From Circinella umbellata (Eukaryota > Mucoromycota > Mucoromycetes > Mucorales > Lichtheimiaceae): a stretch of 64,000 nucleotides of DNA. The stretch spans positions 496,001 to 560,000 of the forward strand of contig JAIWNF010000032.1 in the NCBI GenBank assembly GCA_025093555.1, read 5' to 3'. A program made the position numbers and the translations under genes. Shown in pieces: positions 12,108-25,061 of this stretch. Below the pieces are notes generated by a model. That model worked only from the letters and a program-made list of their open reading frames with translations, was not told the origin of the DNA and ran no database searches. The first letter of the stretch is position 1, and the number at the start of each line of letters is the position of its first letter.

Positions 12108-13435
12108 AGAACCTATATGTTTTTTTTACTATATATGCCTTTTTTTTATCTATTTATTTTTACCTGCGGCACTACATCTATGTATTCAATTTTTAGTTAC
12201 TTTTCTCTCTTTTTATTGATTGGCTTTTTCTTTTTGTATGATATGTTCCTTCTTTTTATTATATAAATTTACACCACATTAGCTATTACGTATTATTTCT
12301 ATACGTTCTATCACGAAAATAAAAAAAAATCTCACTAAAACTTTGCAATACACAAACTATAATATAATATTATTATATTTGTTTTAAACTTTATTGTGCA
12401 TTCAGAAACAAGTATTGAAAAAACCATTTTAGATAACGAAATAGTCAACAGGTTTTTCGTATTACTGTATCAAATGCTTTTTATGTTGCTACAATGTAAT
12501 AACAGTTATATTGTATGATGCCTATTATAGTATGTATTATCTGTGCTGTTAACATTTTACTATTATTATTTTTAGTGCTTTATTTATTAGTTCTTACACT
12601 AAAACAATAAGTACTTAAGTACAAGCTAAAAATATCAGGGTATATGATGAGCATTTGTGAACAGGAAGCAACAAGTAAACCATCTAAAGGGTTTTTTGTG
12701 GCGATGCTACTCGCAGCTAAAAATATAAAAAAAAAACAATATACTGTTGTAGGCATGTTTTTCTTTATTGTCTCAATACTGAGCTATTATACTCATTTGC
12801 AAACTTGTGTTCTGTTAAAAATGGAACTCTTTAATAGAAAGAGTAGTAGGCTGTGATTTCTTGATATGTTATGTCTCGGTAATAATGGTTAATATTTTAC
12901 AATGACCTAATTAAATTACCTAACTAACAACAACTGTATGTGTATATACGTACAGTAATCACTCACTATGTGGATTCCCCGTGAATCACTGTTTATGACT
13001 TTAAAAGCGATGTTTTTAAATGCTAAAAAAAAGCTCGTTTCTCATTATTGAACCTATACTACCCCCACAATTTATATCCTTCTGTACGTAACAAATATAA
13101 ATTATTGTGTATCTTTTTTTGGTATAGCCTAGTTACTTCATACATAAATGTGCTCATGATTAAGCATGCCAAAGAATAAACTAACATTAAAACAAGAACA
13201 AAGGTTACTGATACCCGTTGATATCATATTTTTTCCATCAAATTTTCTGGGAAACCTTACGTTAAGAAAGAAAGGTCAATTGTGCTACTGCAGGTAGTTT
13301 TAACTTATTGGTGTAATTGTATGCTAAGCATGATGGTTACACGCCCCTATTTCTTTCCCAGTCTTACAAAAAAAAACGCTATTAAAGTCCAGCTCAGTAC
13401 ATGATTCTTTTCTTTCGCTTTTTACGCACAAAAAT
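12108..13435. other. Intergenic region between membrane-protein paralogues 2 and 3
   Basis: This 1.3-kb AT-rich spacer has no gene I can support. A 70-codon frame at 12644-12856 (+) has no recognisable domain and is treated as chance. TACGTA occurs at 12287, 12947 and 13085. Confidence 0.5.
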
Positions 13436-14598
13436 ATGTCAATCTCCAAGAGAAACACCGATAGCTCACCAACTAGAAAACTTTCCGCAACATCAATCAA
13501 TTTTCAAAACTATGGTGCTGCAGAATCATGTGATGTTACCTCAAATATACCAACTCACCTACAACAGAACCACAACGGAAAAAATACAGCAGCCAAGCAC
13601 GATATAGAAAGCAACATAAGAACTAATAACGGACCAGAAGACAAAGAACCTATACGACTGGTGCCTGGTGGAAAAATGCCTAAAGCTGAGGGAAATCAAA
13701 TGATAAAGCGGCTTGTATCTGTCGTTTTCATGCTGTTGATCCAAATTGGTATTCCTCTATTATTATACTATGGATTACGAAACAAAATCGGTGTGGTTTA
13801 TGCTTTAGTGATCTCTGGTATACCTCCTTTTTTGAATGTGATTTATGGATTTATTCGAAAACGACAAATTGAAGTACTAGGTTGTATTATCAGTGTGTCA
13901 TTTATTTTATCTGCCGTTGTTTCAATTGTCAGTGGTAAGTAATAACAAAAGGAAAGATTATGTTAATTATTATCTCCCTTCTTTTTCCCCCCCCCAAATG
14001 GCGCCAAGGAGTTTGCCAAGAATGGTAAATGTATTTTGTCACGTGATCTTTTTATTGATGTATTCCGTTCTCTTTTATATGGTCGATACAAGGCGATGAA
14101 CGGGCAGCTCTTGTACGAGATTCTTCTGTTGGTGCTATCGTTGGCTGTATGTTTTTAGCTACTTTAATTCCTATTCATAATCGATATGTGGACTTATACC
14201 CTTTGACATTTATTATGGCAGAACAAATGTATGCTGATGTAAAATACAAATGGACTGATCACGAGGGAAATTCTCAAGAGCAAAATATTACCCGATGGCA
14301 ATGGGAACATGTTACATTTTTTAAAGTTAACATGTATGTACAAACTGCTTGCTGGGGAGTTTTGTTGGTTCTTCAACTGGTTGTATGTGCGTTGATGGTA
14401 TGGAGTGGTCTCTCAGCGGATGAAATCGTCATGTACAACAATATTTTCAGCTTAACAACTACAGTCACGATGATTACTGGAAGCGTTGTGGCAGGCACCT
14501 ATGGATTAAAAAAAGAAAAGGAAGTTGGGAAAAAATGGACCGAAGAGAATGATTTTACGAGCATATTTGAACGTCAACAACAAGATACACGATGTTAA
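13436..14598 (+). CDS. VC0807-like six-helix membrane protein, tandem paralogue 3 (most divergent)
   Basis: Exons 13436-13934 and 14093-14598 encode 334 aa with a 158-nt intron at the conserved SG|DER codon. The N-terminal polar region is longer (about 70 residues), before RLVPGG followed by PKAEG. The membrane segments are conserved, but loop motifs have drifted: LVRDSS for LIRDSA, YPLTFIMAEQM in place of RPLTYI..EQM (loss of the conserved Arg), and VWSGLSADEIVMYNN for the usual VETTD..DDIVKYNN. The Gln/Glu tail is short, ending RQQQDTRC. The frame is intact, so it may be functional but specialised. Introns and order place it within the array. Confidence 0.78.
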
Positions 14599-16166
14599 AT
14601 ATATTAGCACTCTATTTAGACCAACTACAGTATTATTATTTTTAATTGTATATTACCATTATGAAATATTTGTAATTCACCGTTATACGTTGTACCTTTT
14701 GTAAAGCTGTCAACTTAATATTGTGATAATAATCTAGTTTTTACAATTATTTTAATGCAATGATATTAATTGTATGAATAAATAATACGCTTGTTTAGAA
14801 ATTATTTATAGACTATTAAATAATATCAGTAAGAGGAGACGAGAGTAATACGGAAAGCTACGTACGTAATATCAATAACCGGATGTATGATAGGTTTATT
14901 TACTATGCACATGAAATATTCATTGTTAGATTTGAGGTATCATATATACCATACAAATAGTGTTACCAACAACAGCAATAAAAGTCAGATGACATCAGGC
15001 TTTGATTATTTAGAAAAAGTAGTTTTTTCTTTTTTTTTGGGAGTTTATATTGTCAATCAATCTTGATATACAAGTGCTGCAGTAATAATTAATAGTATCA
15101 AATAATAGAATAATCAAGTTATCCAAAGCCATAAAGAGATTTATTGCTTTGCTGACGCCTTTAGCAATTAAACCAATTAGGTTCTTCTATCTGCAACAAG
15201 TAAGACTGACAACTAAAAAATCCTCTGTTACTACTTTTGAAACAATTAGTAAGTAAACAATATTAATAATTTATCTATTCAATTATTTCTTACTGGGATT
15301 TTTTTTCGGTCAATATTGGCTTGAATCGAACTACCAATGCACAGAGTTCAGAAAAAGAAGAGATGAAATATTGTATACTCATACAATCAAAAATAGAGAA
15401 CATTCGTCATACTACGTACCCAGTCTTCTTTTTTTTTTGCGCAGTCATTTACGTGTAACCTCGCATTATATCCATTTTTTTGTCATGAAGTGGTTTTACA
15501 AATAAATAAATGAATTCTTGATTTGCTTCTTTTGTGTTACAAAAGATCATGGAAAACATATATATAACTATACCCGTGTTTTGTAGCACCTCAGCAAAAT
15601 GTACAGTATGCTGCCCATTATTGGCTATAACATCATCATTATTATTATATTTGTTTATAACTGTGGTGTAACGTATTTCATGTGTCACGTGACTAAATAG
15701 TGTTTTTCTGCTAAGTTTAAAACACAAGCTTCTGATACCTTAAATGTTCATTTATGTTGAAATTATCTAATGCAGACCTTAGTTTTATTATAAAAGAAAG
15801 GGTAAATAAGAATATAAAAATTAGAACAGTAGTATAACCATTACCTTATTTTTTTAGTATATATATATATATATATTTATATACAACCAGCAGAGGCTAT
15901 GTCGACGAAGTAATAAAATAAATTCAAAAGCGTTCAATGACATAAAGGTCAGAAAATAAAGATGTACATTATTTCTCGATCGAACAATATTAAAAATAGT
16001 CGGATAATCAATCATTAGATCTGCTGAGTAGCCTAGTTATATATGGAAATTGCCTTTTCAGGCGACAACGGACCGAGGGAAAATAGGTGAATTATATACA
16101 AAAGCCGCAGATCAAGGAACCTGTCGTCTTTTTTTTTATTCATTCAAATCAAAGTAGCTAAAAAAA
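14599..16166. other. Intergenic region between membrane-protein paralogues 3 and 4
   Basis: This 1.6-kb spacer has no supportable gene. It contains two overlapping TACGTA sites at 14859 and 14863, another at 15413, and an (AT)n run near 15860-15876. A frame at 15449-15727 (-) shows no family features. Confidence 0.5.
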
Positions 16167-17297
16167 ATGACATTTTTCAAAAATAACAAGACAACAACAA
16201 CAGACCCTATCACATCCGCAAAAAAAATGACTATAAATCATAGTGACGCAAATCACAGTACTAAACAAGATGGTACTACGGTTACCTGTAATATTGCTGA
16301 TAACAAGGAAGAAAAGCCGTTGCGACTTGTTCCTGGAGGCAAGATTCCGAATCAAGGAAAAGTGATAATTCGACAGTTCGCATCGCTATTAGTTATGTTG
16401 ACTATTCAAGTCGGTATTCCATTGGCTTTGTACTACGGTTTACGAAATAAAATTGGTGTAGTATATGCCCTCGTGATCTCCGGTATCCCACCTTTTCTTT
16501 ACGTGATTGTTGAGTTTATACGAAGCAGAAAAATTGATATTCTCGGATGTATTATTGGTGGCTCTTTTGTTATTAGTGGTGCAGTTTCTATTGCAAGTGG
16601 TATGTATAACTTTTTTTTCAGTGTTGAGAGTTGGATCAATACTTATATCTTTTTTTTTATTATCCATTTTATATTTTTAGGTGATGAGCGTGCTGCACTT
16701 ATTCGAGATTCCGCTGTTGCCGCAGTTGTTGGATTTTTTTTCCTACTTTCACTCATACCTCTTACTACCCAATGGCTTGTAATCCGTCCTCTTACATTTA
16801 TTATGGGTCAGCAAATGTTTAGTCACGTAAATTACCAATGGATTGATCGGGAGGGTATCCCGCAACAACAAAATATTATGGCCTGGCAATGGGAACACAT
16901 CAGATATTTTCGCTGGAGTATGCGAATTCAATCCGCATTGTGGAGTTTTGTACTCATTATGCAACTTGTTGCGTGTGTTTTGTTTGTTGAGGCTACTGAT
17001 ATGTCAGTCGATGATATTGTCAAATACAACAATATTATTACCTCGGCTTATACACCTATCATAATTACAATAAGTGTTGTAGCAGCTATTTATGGTCGCA
17101 AGTTTGAAAAACGTATTGGTAAATTATGGATAGAAGAAAATGATTTTACAGACAAGTTCAAACACCAACAAGAACAAGATGACGAAGGCAGTGAAGAAAC
17201 ACAACAAGTAGATGGACAACAACAGTATAAAATTCAAAACAATGAAGATGATACAAGGGATGAGGAACAACAACGGCGAGTTACAAACATGGTATAA
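16167..17297 (+). CDS. VC0807-like six-helix membrane protein, tandem paralogue 4
   Basis: Exons 16167-16599 and 16681-17297 encode 349 aa. The domain pattern matches the other copies: RLVPGG followed by KIP, QVGIPLALYYGLR, YALVISGIPPFLYVI, the intron at SG|DER, AALIRDSAV, RPLTFIMGQQM, DDIVKYNN. The Gln/Glu/Asp-rich tail is the longest of the four (about 55 residues). The 81-nt intron has consensus-type ends (GTATGT...TTTTAG) but contains no in-frame stop, so an unspliced message would stay open and add 27 mostly Phe/Ile residues between helices 3 and 4. The spliced form aligns best with the paralogues and is the preferred model. Confidence 0.8.
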   Translation: MTFFKNNKTTTTDPITSAKKMTINHSDANHSTKQDGTTVTCNIADNKEEKPLRLVPGGKIPNQGKVIIRQFASLLVMLTIQVGIPLALYYGLRNKIGVVYALVISGIPPFLYVIVEFIRSRKIDILGCIIGGSFVISGAVSIASGMYNFFFSVESWINTYIFFFIIHFIFLGDERAALIRDSAVAAVVGFFFLLSLIPLTTQWLVIRPLTFIMGQQMFSHVNYQWIDREGIPQQQNIMAWQWEHIRYFRWSMRIQSALWSFVLIMQLVACVLFVEATDMSVDDIVKYNNIITSAYTPIIITISVVAAIYGRKFEKRIGKLWIEENDFTDKFKHQQEQDDEGSEETQQVDGQQQYKIQNNEDDTRDEEQQRRVTNMV

Positions 17298-18055
17298 TAA
17301 GGGCATACGTATCAAGTTTTCTCGTATAGCATTATTAGACCGTTCTTTTTTTTGTACATTATAAACCTTTTTCTATTTTTATTCTTTTATTCTTTCTTTT
17401 CTCTAATTGTTATTAGACATCATATTACGTAACTTTTGTAAAACACCACTCTCATCTGATATCATACGTATTATGATAAACTTTTATAATATATATTAAT
17501 AGACACTACTCGTTTATTTTTATGTCAACTTATATAATTTAGTATACTGTAAAATTATAAATATATTTTATCTTTCCATAGTAGTAATATTGATATACCA
17601 TTATAATAACACCAATACTATATTAATAATGTATGATAATTGTGACGTTGACAAAAGCCTTCGCTTTTTTATTTAGAAGAACGGCTGCATTTAGAGTCCA
17701 GTGCCCGTCAGATCAGATAACCAGAGATTTTTTTAGCTAGTACGTATAGTGTAAGGGTCATCAGTCATCACGAAAATGCTGATAATGGATATAAATTAGT
17801 TGATTATCACAACTATCAAAATACTATAATGATAGCTTTTTGAATAGGTAAAAAAAGATTCATCATTTGAAATTCATACAAAGTGAAATGTTCCTGAAAA
17901 TGTCATTGGTCTAAATTAAACTACCGGCATAGTTTGACAGTTTAACATGAAACATAACCCGCTGGCTCTAATATTTTCTTTTTTTCTTTCTGTTCTTCAA
18001 GCCAACAACAAAAATCCTCTCTTCCATTGTTCGTCGTTCATATAAAACCATTGTA
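17298..18055. promoter_or_regulatory. Spacer upstream of BPL1
   Basis: This 758-bp AT-rich region holds TACGTA at 17306, 17426, 17465 and 17741. A pyrimidine-rich tract near 17974-17996, shortly before the BPL1 ATG, probably belongs to its promoter/leader. No gene is visible. Confidence 0.45.
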
Positions 18056-20377
18056 ATGACTGGTATTAATGTACTAATTTATACCGGCAATGGTACCTCG
18101 CCCAATTCTGTTCGCCATACACAAAAGACATTAAAATCATTATTGGGCCATGCCTACGATGTTGTATCAGTCGATGCCAAAACGTTGCGTGTAGAGCCGT
18201 GGGAAGAAACCTGTGCTTTGTTGGTCATTCCTGGCGGACGAGATTTACCTTACTGCAATGATTTAAATGGTGTCGCCACCAGTCGCATCAAGCAATATGT
18301 TCGTGGTGGAGGTCGTTATCTAGGCCTTTGTGCAGGTGGCTATTTTGGCTCCAGCACAATCGAATTCGAACAAGAGAGAAAAGATATGCAAGTTTGTGGT
18401 AAGCGCGAACTTGAACTTTTCCCTGGATTATGCCGTGGAACTGTATACCCTGGTTTTGTGTATGAAAGCGAACAAGGTGCTCGTAGTGCAGCTGTTCGAT
18501 TAGCCAACGAACATTTACAAGCTTATTATCCATCCGATTCGCTTGTTCCGAAATCTATCGATATGTACTACAATGGTGGTGGTTATTTTGCTCATGCAGA
18601 TCAATACCCCAATGTCCAAGTATTGGGTCGTTTTGTGGATGCAGGCATCTGCAAAGATGAAGATTATCCAGCAGCAGCAGTTTATTGTAGCGTGGGTCAT
18701 GGTTCTGCCGTTTTGATTTCGACGCATCCTGAATATGATATTACTCATTTGGAACAACCTGATCTTAATACTGCCATGTTTGCCGAATTGATACGGTCTG
18801 AACCTGATAGAAAATCATTTTTACGTGCTGTGTTTGCTAAAATGGATCTTCAAGTTGTTGGTTATGATAAGAACAGAGTGGATGAAATTAAAGTACCAGA
18901 TTTGACACCTATTTATTTAACGGCAATGAATGGACAAATTGCAAAAGCCGTTGCTACAAACTTACAAACAGAAGCAAATGACTCAGTGATTACGGATTCG
19001 AATGATACCATCTTTCTTACAAACTCAAACGAGGATCCAGTGCTGAAAAAATTGGAAGCATTGACAGTGGATGATAAAAATGATGAAGACAAGCCAAAAC
19101 CAATAGAAATTCGATTTCCTGATTATACATCTAATCCAGCTTGTCCAGATCGGTCATTGACTCCCTATTTCGATATCAAGAAATACTATGAAGCATTATT
19201 GGAACGACGTGATAAAGAATGGGGCGGTGGAAAATGGTATCGTTTTGGAAATGCTTTGATGTATGCTGAGGTGATCAACAGTACCCAAACTATTTTAGAC
19301 AAGTACGTATCATATAATTATTTGTCAGTTAAGATAATCGGTGAAGGATATAAAAAGCTGATATTTTTTTGTATATAAAAGGAATTATAATTTTGCTCAA
19401 CAATTGCCAACCGGTCTTGCTTGTATAGCAACAACTCAACTTGCTGCTAGAGGTACGTATAAAACACAAAGAGTGTGGTAATAAGTGAATATTAAACGAA
19501 AATCCATTGTCAAACATTTTAGCTCGCGGTCGTAACTCATGGGTATCACAAATGGGTGCACTTCAATTCAGTTTTGTTCTTCGTCACAGTCTTCGTCTTT
19601 CAAATTCACCAGTTGTATTTCTTCAATATCTTATCGCACTTGCTGTTGTTGAAAGTGTACGAACACGTAAAGGATATGAAGAAGTTCCTCTTCGGGTTAA
19701 ATGGCCAAATGATGTTTATGCTGAGGATGGTGACGATTTGAAAAAGGTTGGGGGATTACTTGTTAATTCAAGCTTTGTTCAAGATGAATTTTTGGTTGTC
19801 ATTGGTAAGTCATCAGAAGGAAAACGAAAGAAGAGGGAAAGCGTATCAAATGAGGTTTTTGTTCTGAATTAATGATACGAATCATTGATGTATCTATAGG
19901 ATGTGGCATTAATGTATCTAATCCCCGACCAACTGTTTCCATAAATGATGTAATTCAGAAGCATAACTCTTCCTTACCTAAAATCGCACCAGAAGATATG
20001 CTTGCAGGTATCTTGGTTACTTTTGAAAAATTCTATTCAGACTTTTGTGAAAAGGGTATGGGATCTTGGTTCTTAGATCTTTATTATAAGCGATGGTTGC
20101 ACAGGTAAATTAATTTATTGATACATTTATGGATTATATGGTGATGAGGAAGTGAAAGTGAAAAAAGATATAAAATCTAATGTTTTTTCTTAAAAAAAGC
20201 GACAAGATCGTAACTTTAACAACGCATGATAATGTACGAGTCAAAATTACTGGTATAACTAGTGACTATGGTATGCTTGAGGCAATTGCTATTGAAGGCG
20301 ACAAAAAGCGTTATACTTTACAGCCCGATGGCAATAGTTTTGATATGTTGAAGGGCTTAATCATGAAAAAAATGTAA
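18056..20377 (+). CDS. BPL1: Biotin--protein ligase with N-terminal amidotransferase-like domain
   Basis: Five exons fit in phase: 18056-19302, 19382-19452, 19523-19804, 19900-20104, 20200-20377 (660 aa; the yeast enzyme is about 690). Residues 1-250 are the BPL_N, class-I-glutamine-amidotransferase-like domain with LVIPGGRDLPY and GLCAGGYFG. The catalytic BirA/LplA-type domain starts near residue 385: ARGRNSWVS (the biotinyl-AMP loop), KWPNDVY with the key lysine, VGGLLVNS and VIGCGINVSNPRP, then a C-terminal SH3-like domain. The enzyme activates biotin as biotinyl-5'-AMP and attaches it to acceptor lysines of carboxylases such as acetyl-CoA and pyruvate carboxylase. All catalytic motifs are intact. 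A single-copy housekeeping gene is expected. Confidence 0.95.
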
Positions 20378-22182
20378 AATTATTATTCACTCTAAAATCA
20401 TTATGCATACGTATTCCAAACTATTTGCAAAATTATTCAAAAAAAGTTGTTTTTTATAATGTATAAATAATAGTATTTTGACGTCTAGATACTAAATTAA
20501 TTAAGTTAGGTTCTTGAATGTTACCATGAGAAAGAGAAAATAGAAAAATATTACAAAATTACACATAGGAGCATGCTTAGAAAAAGCTAGCTCAAGGGTG
20601 GGGGGGGGATTCAGAGTTGGATGAAGGGAGAAAAGGAGTCATAAATAGATGTTATTAAGTTAAGAAAAATCTTTTGTATATTGCTTTGGAGGCTTCGCTT
20701 TCCTATTACTTACAGACATCATCGCAAAGTATCATATGTCTATGACCTTTTCATCCGCTTCTTTTTTTCTAATGAAAAACCTGTATCGTTTGTTACTCTA
20801 TCGTAAAGTTATCAAAAACATGAACTCGTATTCACAATCAAGAAGCTCTTGTGCACGAAGTGTAACTTAATGAGGCATGTTTTTATGGAGCTGTAAAAAT
20901 TGGAAGATAAATACATATTATATTAGTATTATTTATTGTGGCAATTTGTTGTATTACGTATATGGAGTGTACATAAATTATACAATGGCTTTACATTATT
21001 AGTAATACGTAAAACTCAATCCATCATGTTGTTTGTGACTATCCATAGATTATTTCAAATTATAATATGAAAAACAGGAGTTGATGTGGTATCATATGTA
21101 TGCTGATAGTCATGTCATTTTGAAAGCTTTTACGTATTATTACATTGCGTTTGGTAATCAACTATTATATAAAAGTCTGCTAACTTATCTAGAATGCATA
21201 AATTCAAACTTAACTTTTTTAATAGAATAATCATTTCATTTGGGGGAGTATGATAAAAAAAAACAAAGTGGGGATTTTGTTTTACATGAAGTTCTAATCA
21301 GATAAGAATGATTGTAATATCTAACAGAACAATACTAAGATAACACTTTTTTTTTCAAACTTTCTTTTTTGAAAGTATTTGAATTTCCAATTTTTCGCAT
21401 GTCTATTATGTAGTATGCTTGGTCCACATCATCATATTTCAAAATAAACAAAAGAAAAGCCATTATATAAAGTTTTAACTATCAAGAAAAATTACTAATC
21501 TTGACTATCCATTAATGTATGACTCTAGTAAATAATTTATACCTATGTCCTTAGTTATTGTTTAACATTTATATAATACGTAATAGTGATGATGTCCTCA
21601 CAAATGCATTTATTATGCACATACATAATGTAGTAATTTTATTAACTTTTATAAATTTTGGATTAGAGAGTTCATAATTATGTAGTTTGTTAATTTTAGC
21701 TGGAGTACAAAATCAAGCATGCATTTACGGAGTCTGCACAAGATCCTTTAGATTTTTCATGAAAATCTCGAAGATTATGTATGAGATTCAGGCGAGATCA
21801 ACTATAGCCCTGTAGGGAACATACCATTTCTTTTATGCTCTGTTTAATAAAGTATAACAATGCACCTACTAGAATGTAACGTATCTGTGTATACTATATA
21901 TCATTTCATGTTTTGAAAGCTAAATACATATCAGTAATACTGTAGACTGTTTTTTTGTATTAAAGATATTCTGTTACGTTCATATCATAAAATACCTCTT
22001 GAATACTTAAAGCTAAAAACGAGAAAAAAAAACCCATCGTGACCTGATGTCACCACTCCCCAGTCCAGCCTCTTTAACTTGATCATGTGCCTGAAAATTT
22101 GATGTTAGCTTATTTACTCTCTGATGTATAACAAAGTCTCGCAGAAAAATTGTAACATTTCATTATAAATAAAATGAATGTT

Positions 22183-22235
<53 letters not shown>

Positions 22236-22901
22236 CTAATATAATTGGGTTAGTAGTCAAATCTCCTCAAATGTTAATTATCGAGCGCTAAAAATCAATA
22301 TATAAATTCTGTTGTATTGGGTTTGTGGCTGAAGTACTGATACTGTGTTCCTACTATCCGGCCATGTAGATGTAATTCTTGGTGATTCTTGCACATAAAT
22401 ATATACTCTTACTAAGATATCCCCAACTTTTATGTACTTATACGCCAGTAAAATAAAAAGTTTTCTCGCATCCTGGTGATTGATGAATTGATTTTTATGA
22501 GCTACCACAGCTCTTTTTTTCTTTTATATATTCTTATGTTTGTCTCGTTAACACTTTTAAAATAATGCTATCAGATTTTGTATTCGAAATGTTTTCAAAA
22601 AATATAATTATGTCCTTGTTTGTTTAGAATTAGCAAAGTGAACGAAATACTAATAATAGTATTAATAGACCTGTGTAAACATTAAATTTTGTGAAACGGT
22701 CAATGGTCATTAAAGTGGCCGTTTTGATACTTTCGTTGTTAATAATGGCCATATCTGACTTTATAATCTACCATTTTGCGCAGCAAAAAACATTTATTTG
22801 TATCACAAGCTATATATATATATATATATTATTTGTTTTTCTTTTTGAACAAACTTTCCATTTCTTTTTTTCAAAATTTTTGGTTTAAAGCAACAAAAAA
22901 C
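20378..22901. other. Intergenic region, AT-rich, with (AC)n tract
   Basis: About 2.5 kb without a gene I can support. Features are a G run near 20599-20608, TACGTA at 20408, 20955, 21006, 21131 and 21587, and the (AC)n microsatellite listed separately. Small frames at 22278-22508 (-) and 22691-22888 (+) look like chance or the leader of the next gene. Confidence 0.5.
22184..22234. repeat. (AC)n microsatellite, about 25 units
   Basis: An uninterrupted AC dinucleotide run of about 51 nt, the longest clean dinucleotide repeat in the window. It should be length-polymorphic between isolates. Confidence 0.95.
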
Positions 22902-25061
22902 ATGGGTTATGAACGTAAAAGTGCATATGATACCATTTATTCAGTTTTCAAAGATATCACCACTGTATCATCCTTAACAACAAAAAGCAAAAAGAAAAAT
23001 GGAAAGCAACAAAAGAGAAAATCTGGTGGACTCACACACGTTCCTACATTTAAAACTGTGAAAGAATATCTTGTGTATGGACATAATTATGAACAGCAAA
23101 ATGAGCATTTTGCAGCATTGATCATTTACAATCAAGGACTCTTATCACTTACACCGCCTTCACTATCATCATTGATTGACGATGAGGATGAGGATGACGA
23201 TTCTCATCCATATTTTCAGCTGGAAAAAGCCAAGCGAAAAGTATTAACCGTTCTTATGAAATGTATTGATCGCTTTTCTTGGTCGTCATTTCCAGATGAA
23301 GTTGTATCCATAATTTTCGATTCGCTCGAACTTGGAGATTTCTTTGTGTGTACAAATGTTTGTCCTGAATGGTTCGACTTTATAATGGATAGTTCTGAAT
23401 TTTGGAAACGCATCGCTGCAGAAATGCCGGAAATGACGAAATTATCACTTGAGCCATTGCTGCGGCAGCAGACACAGAAACTCGAGTTACAAGGTCCGAT
23501 AGGTGTTCATGCTTTAGAAGATTTATTTCTATATCTGACTCAAGTATCACCTGCACCAAAGATATCACCCTCGTTAGCCGCCTCTAATGATAACCGTTAC
23601 TCCATTCAAGAATTATGTAATTATTATTTTCTTGGCCTAAAACAAGAGTGCGAAAAAAAGGAATTATATTATTACAGTAAAACTTAATACAGAGAAATAT
23701 TGAGGATTGTCTAAAGATGGAATAACTTATTTGATACATACTCCTTAAATGTAGCCTTTACAGATATACAAATGACAGATAGTGCTATTTTTTTGCTAGA
23801 GAAAGCACTAAGGTCGATTGGCCCAGCATTGAAACGAGTAGAAATTTGTAACTGTGATATTTCAGATAGGCAAGTCTTTGAAGTGCTGGCAAGATCATGC
23901 TTCAATGCCTCGCACATCTCATATACACATATGGAAATAGAGAATACCGGTGATTCACCAAACTATCTTCATGTTTTCCCTCATTTTGTTGATGCATTAA
24001 AAAAAACATGGAATATTACGTTTAATAATCTTACTTATCTTAAGGTTATGCCACTTACAAGCCTACAGAACCGTTTAGATAGTGCTATCTTTGATTATTA
24101 TCGTTTTGAAGCACTTGAAGATTTATCACGAATTATTCGTCGATCCCCGCACCTACGTGAACTAATTTTGGATGGTCTTATCAGGCTTAAGTATGGTTTT
24201 GACGTGGCTCTTAAGCATTGTCCAAATATTGAAAATATAATGGTGACCTCTGACGAAGAACTACAACCACTCATAACAACTACATCAATAACTGATTACA
24301 AAAATAGTAATAATGAAGACGTCAACACAAAAACAACAATTGCAACAAAATCAGTAACCAAAGAACAGGGTCTTCGTAAGCTAATTCTTGTCAAACCTAA
24401 AGCTCTCAATTTTGGAATTGAAGATAAAGGAGAAAGTTTTGGAATATTCAAGAAACACCACAAAACATTGGAGATACTCTACTTGCGTTGTAGTTTACAC
24501 TATAAATTATTCTTAGAACTATCATCTTTTGGTGGTCCAAATTTACGTGAAATTAACTTGTCATTTCTAGTCGACGGGGTTACGCGAACAGAATGTCACA
24601 ACGCGATGGTAATGCTTTTTTCAAAATGTCCAAAACTAGAAGCTATTACAATCGATAATCGTGAGTCGGGTAGAATTTATTGTACAACTAGAGTTCATTC
24701 TCTTCCTGGTGATTCAAGCGAAGTATTGATGACCATGGGAAAAAACTGTCCACATCTTCAGTACCTATCCATTAGGGATGAAAATCTTCCATTGGGTTAT
24801 CATGATATCGAATCGTTTATATCAACAGCAGAAGAAGAAGGAAAATCCTGCAAATTGACATATTTGGAAGCCACCGTAAACAAGGAAAACATGTTGGAAA
24901 TTGTTCAACGACTCAAGAAATTAAGAACTTTGCGTATACCCGATGACAAGCCTGATTTACCAGTTAGCCAGAAATACGTGGAAGGTCATAAGGAAAAAGT
25001 TCAACAAATTCTTTCAGAGCGTGGTGGTGCTTTAATTCTCGACCCTTATCCTACTTACTAG
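22902..25061 (+). CDS. F-box/LRR-type protein (SCF ubiquitin-ligase adaptor)
   Basis: Two exons, 22902-23676 and 23764-25061, join in phase to 690 aa. A Lys-rich N-terminus is followed by a helical TPR/MIT-like segment (about residues 45-80), an acidic tract with EDEDDD, and an F-box at about 124-165 (FSWSSFPDEVVSIIF...LELGDFF...WFDF). The C-terminal 400 residues hold irregular leucine-rich units (LRELILDG, LEILYLRC, LREINLSF, CPHLQYLSIRDE) typical of LRR substrate receptors. Such proteins link substrates to Skp1-Cul1 ligases; no substrate can be named. F-box proteins of this layout are numerous in Mucoromycota. The upstream open frame before the ATG is AT-rich leader, so the Met at 22902 was chosen. 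Confidence 0.8.

Noticed and set aside
15300..15340. tRNA-like T-loop sequence (TTCGATTC on the minus strand)
   Set aside because: No A-box, acceptor stem or anticodon arm could be paired around it, so it is a chance match.
22691..22901. Extending the F-box gene to upstream in-frame codons
   Set aside because: The upstream frame is Tyr/Ile/Phe-rich translation of an (AT)n leader, while the Met at 22902 starts the normal charged N-terminus.
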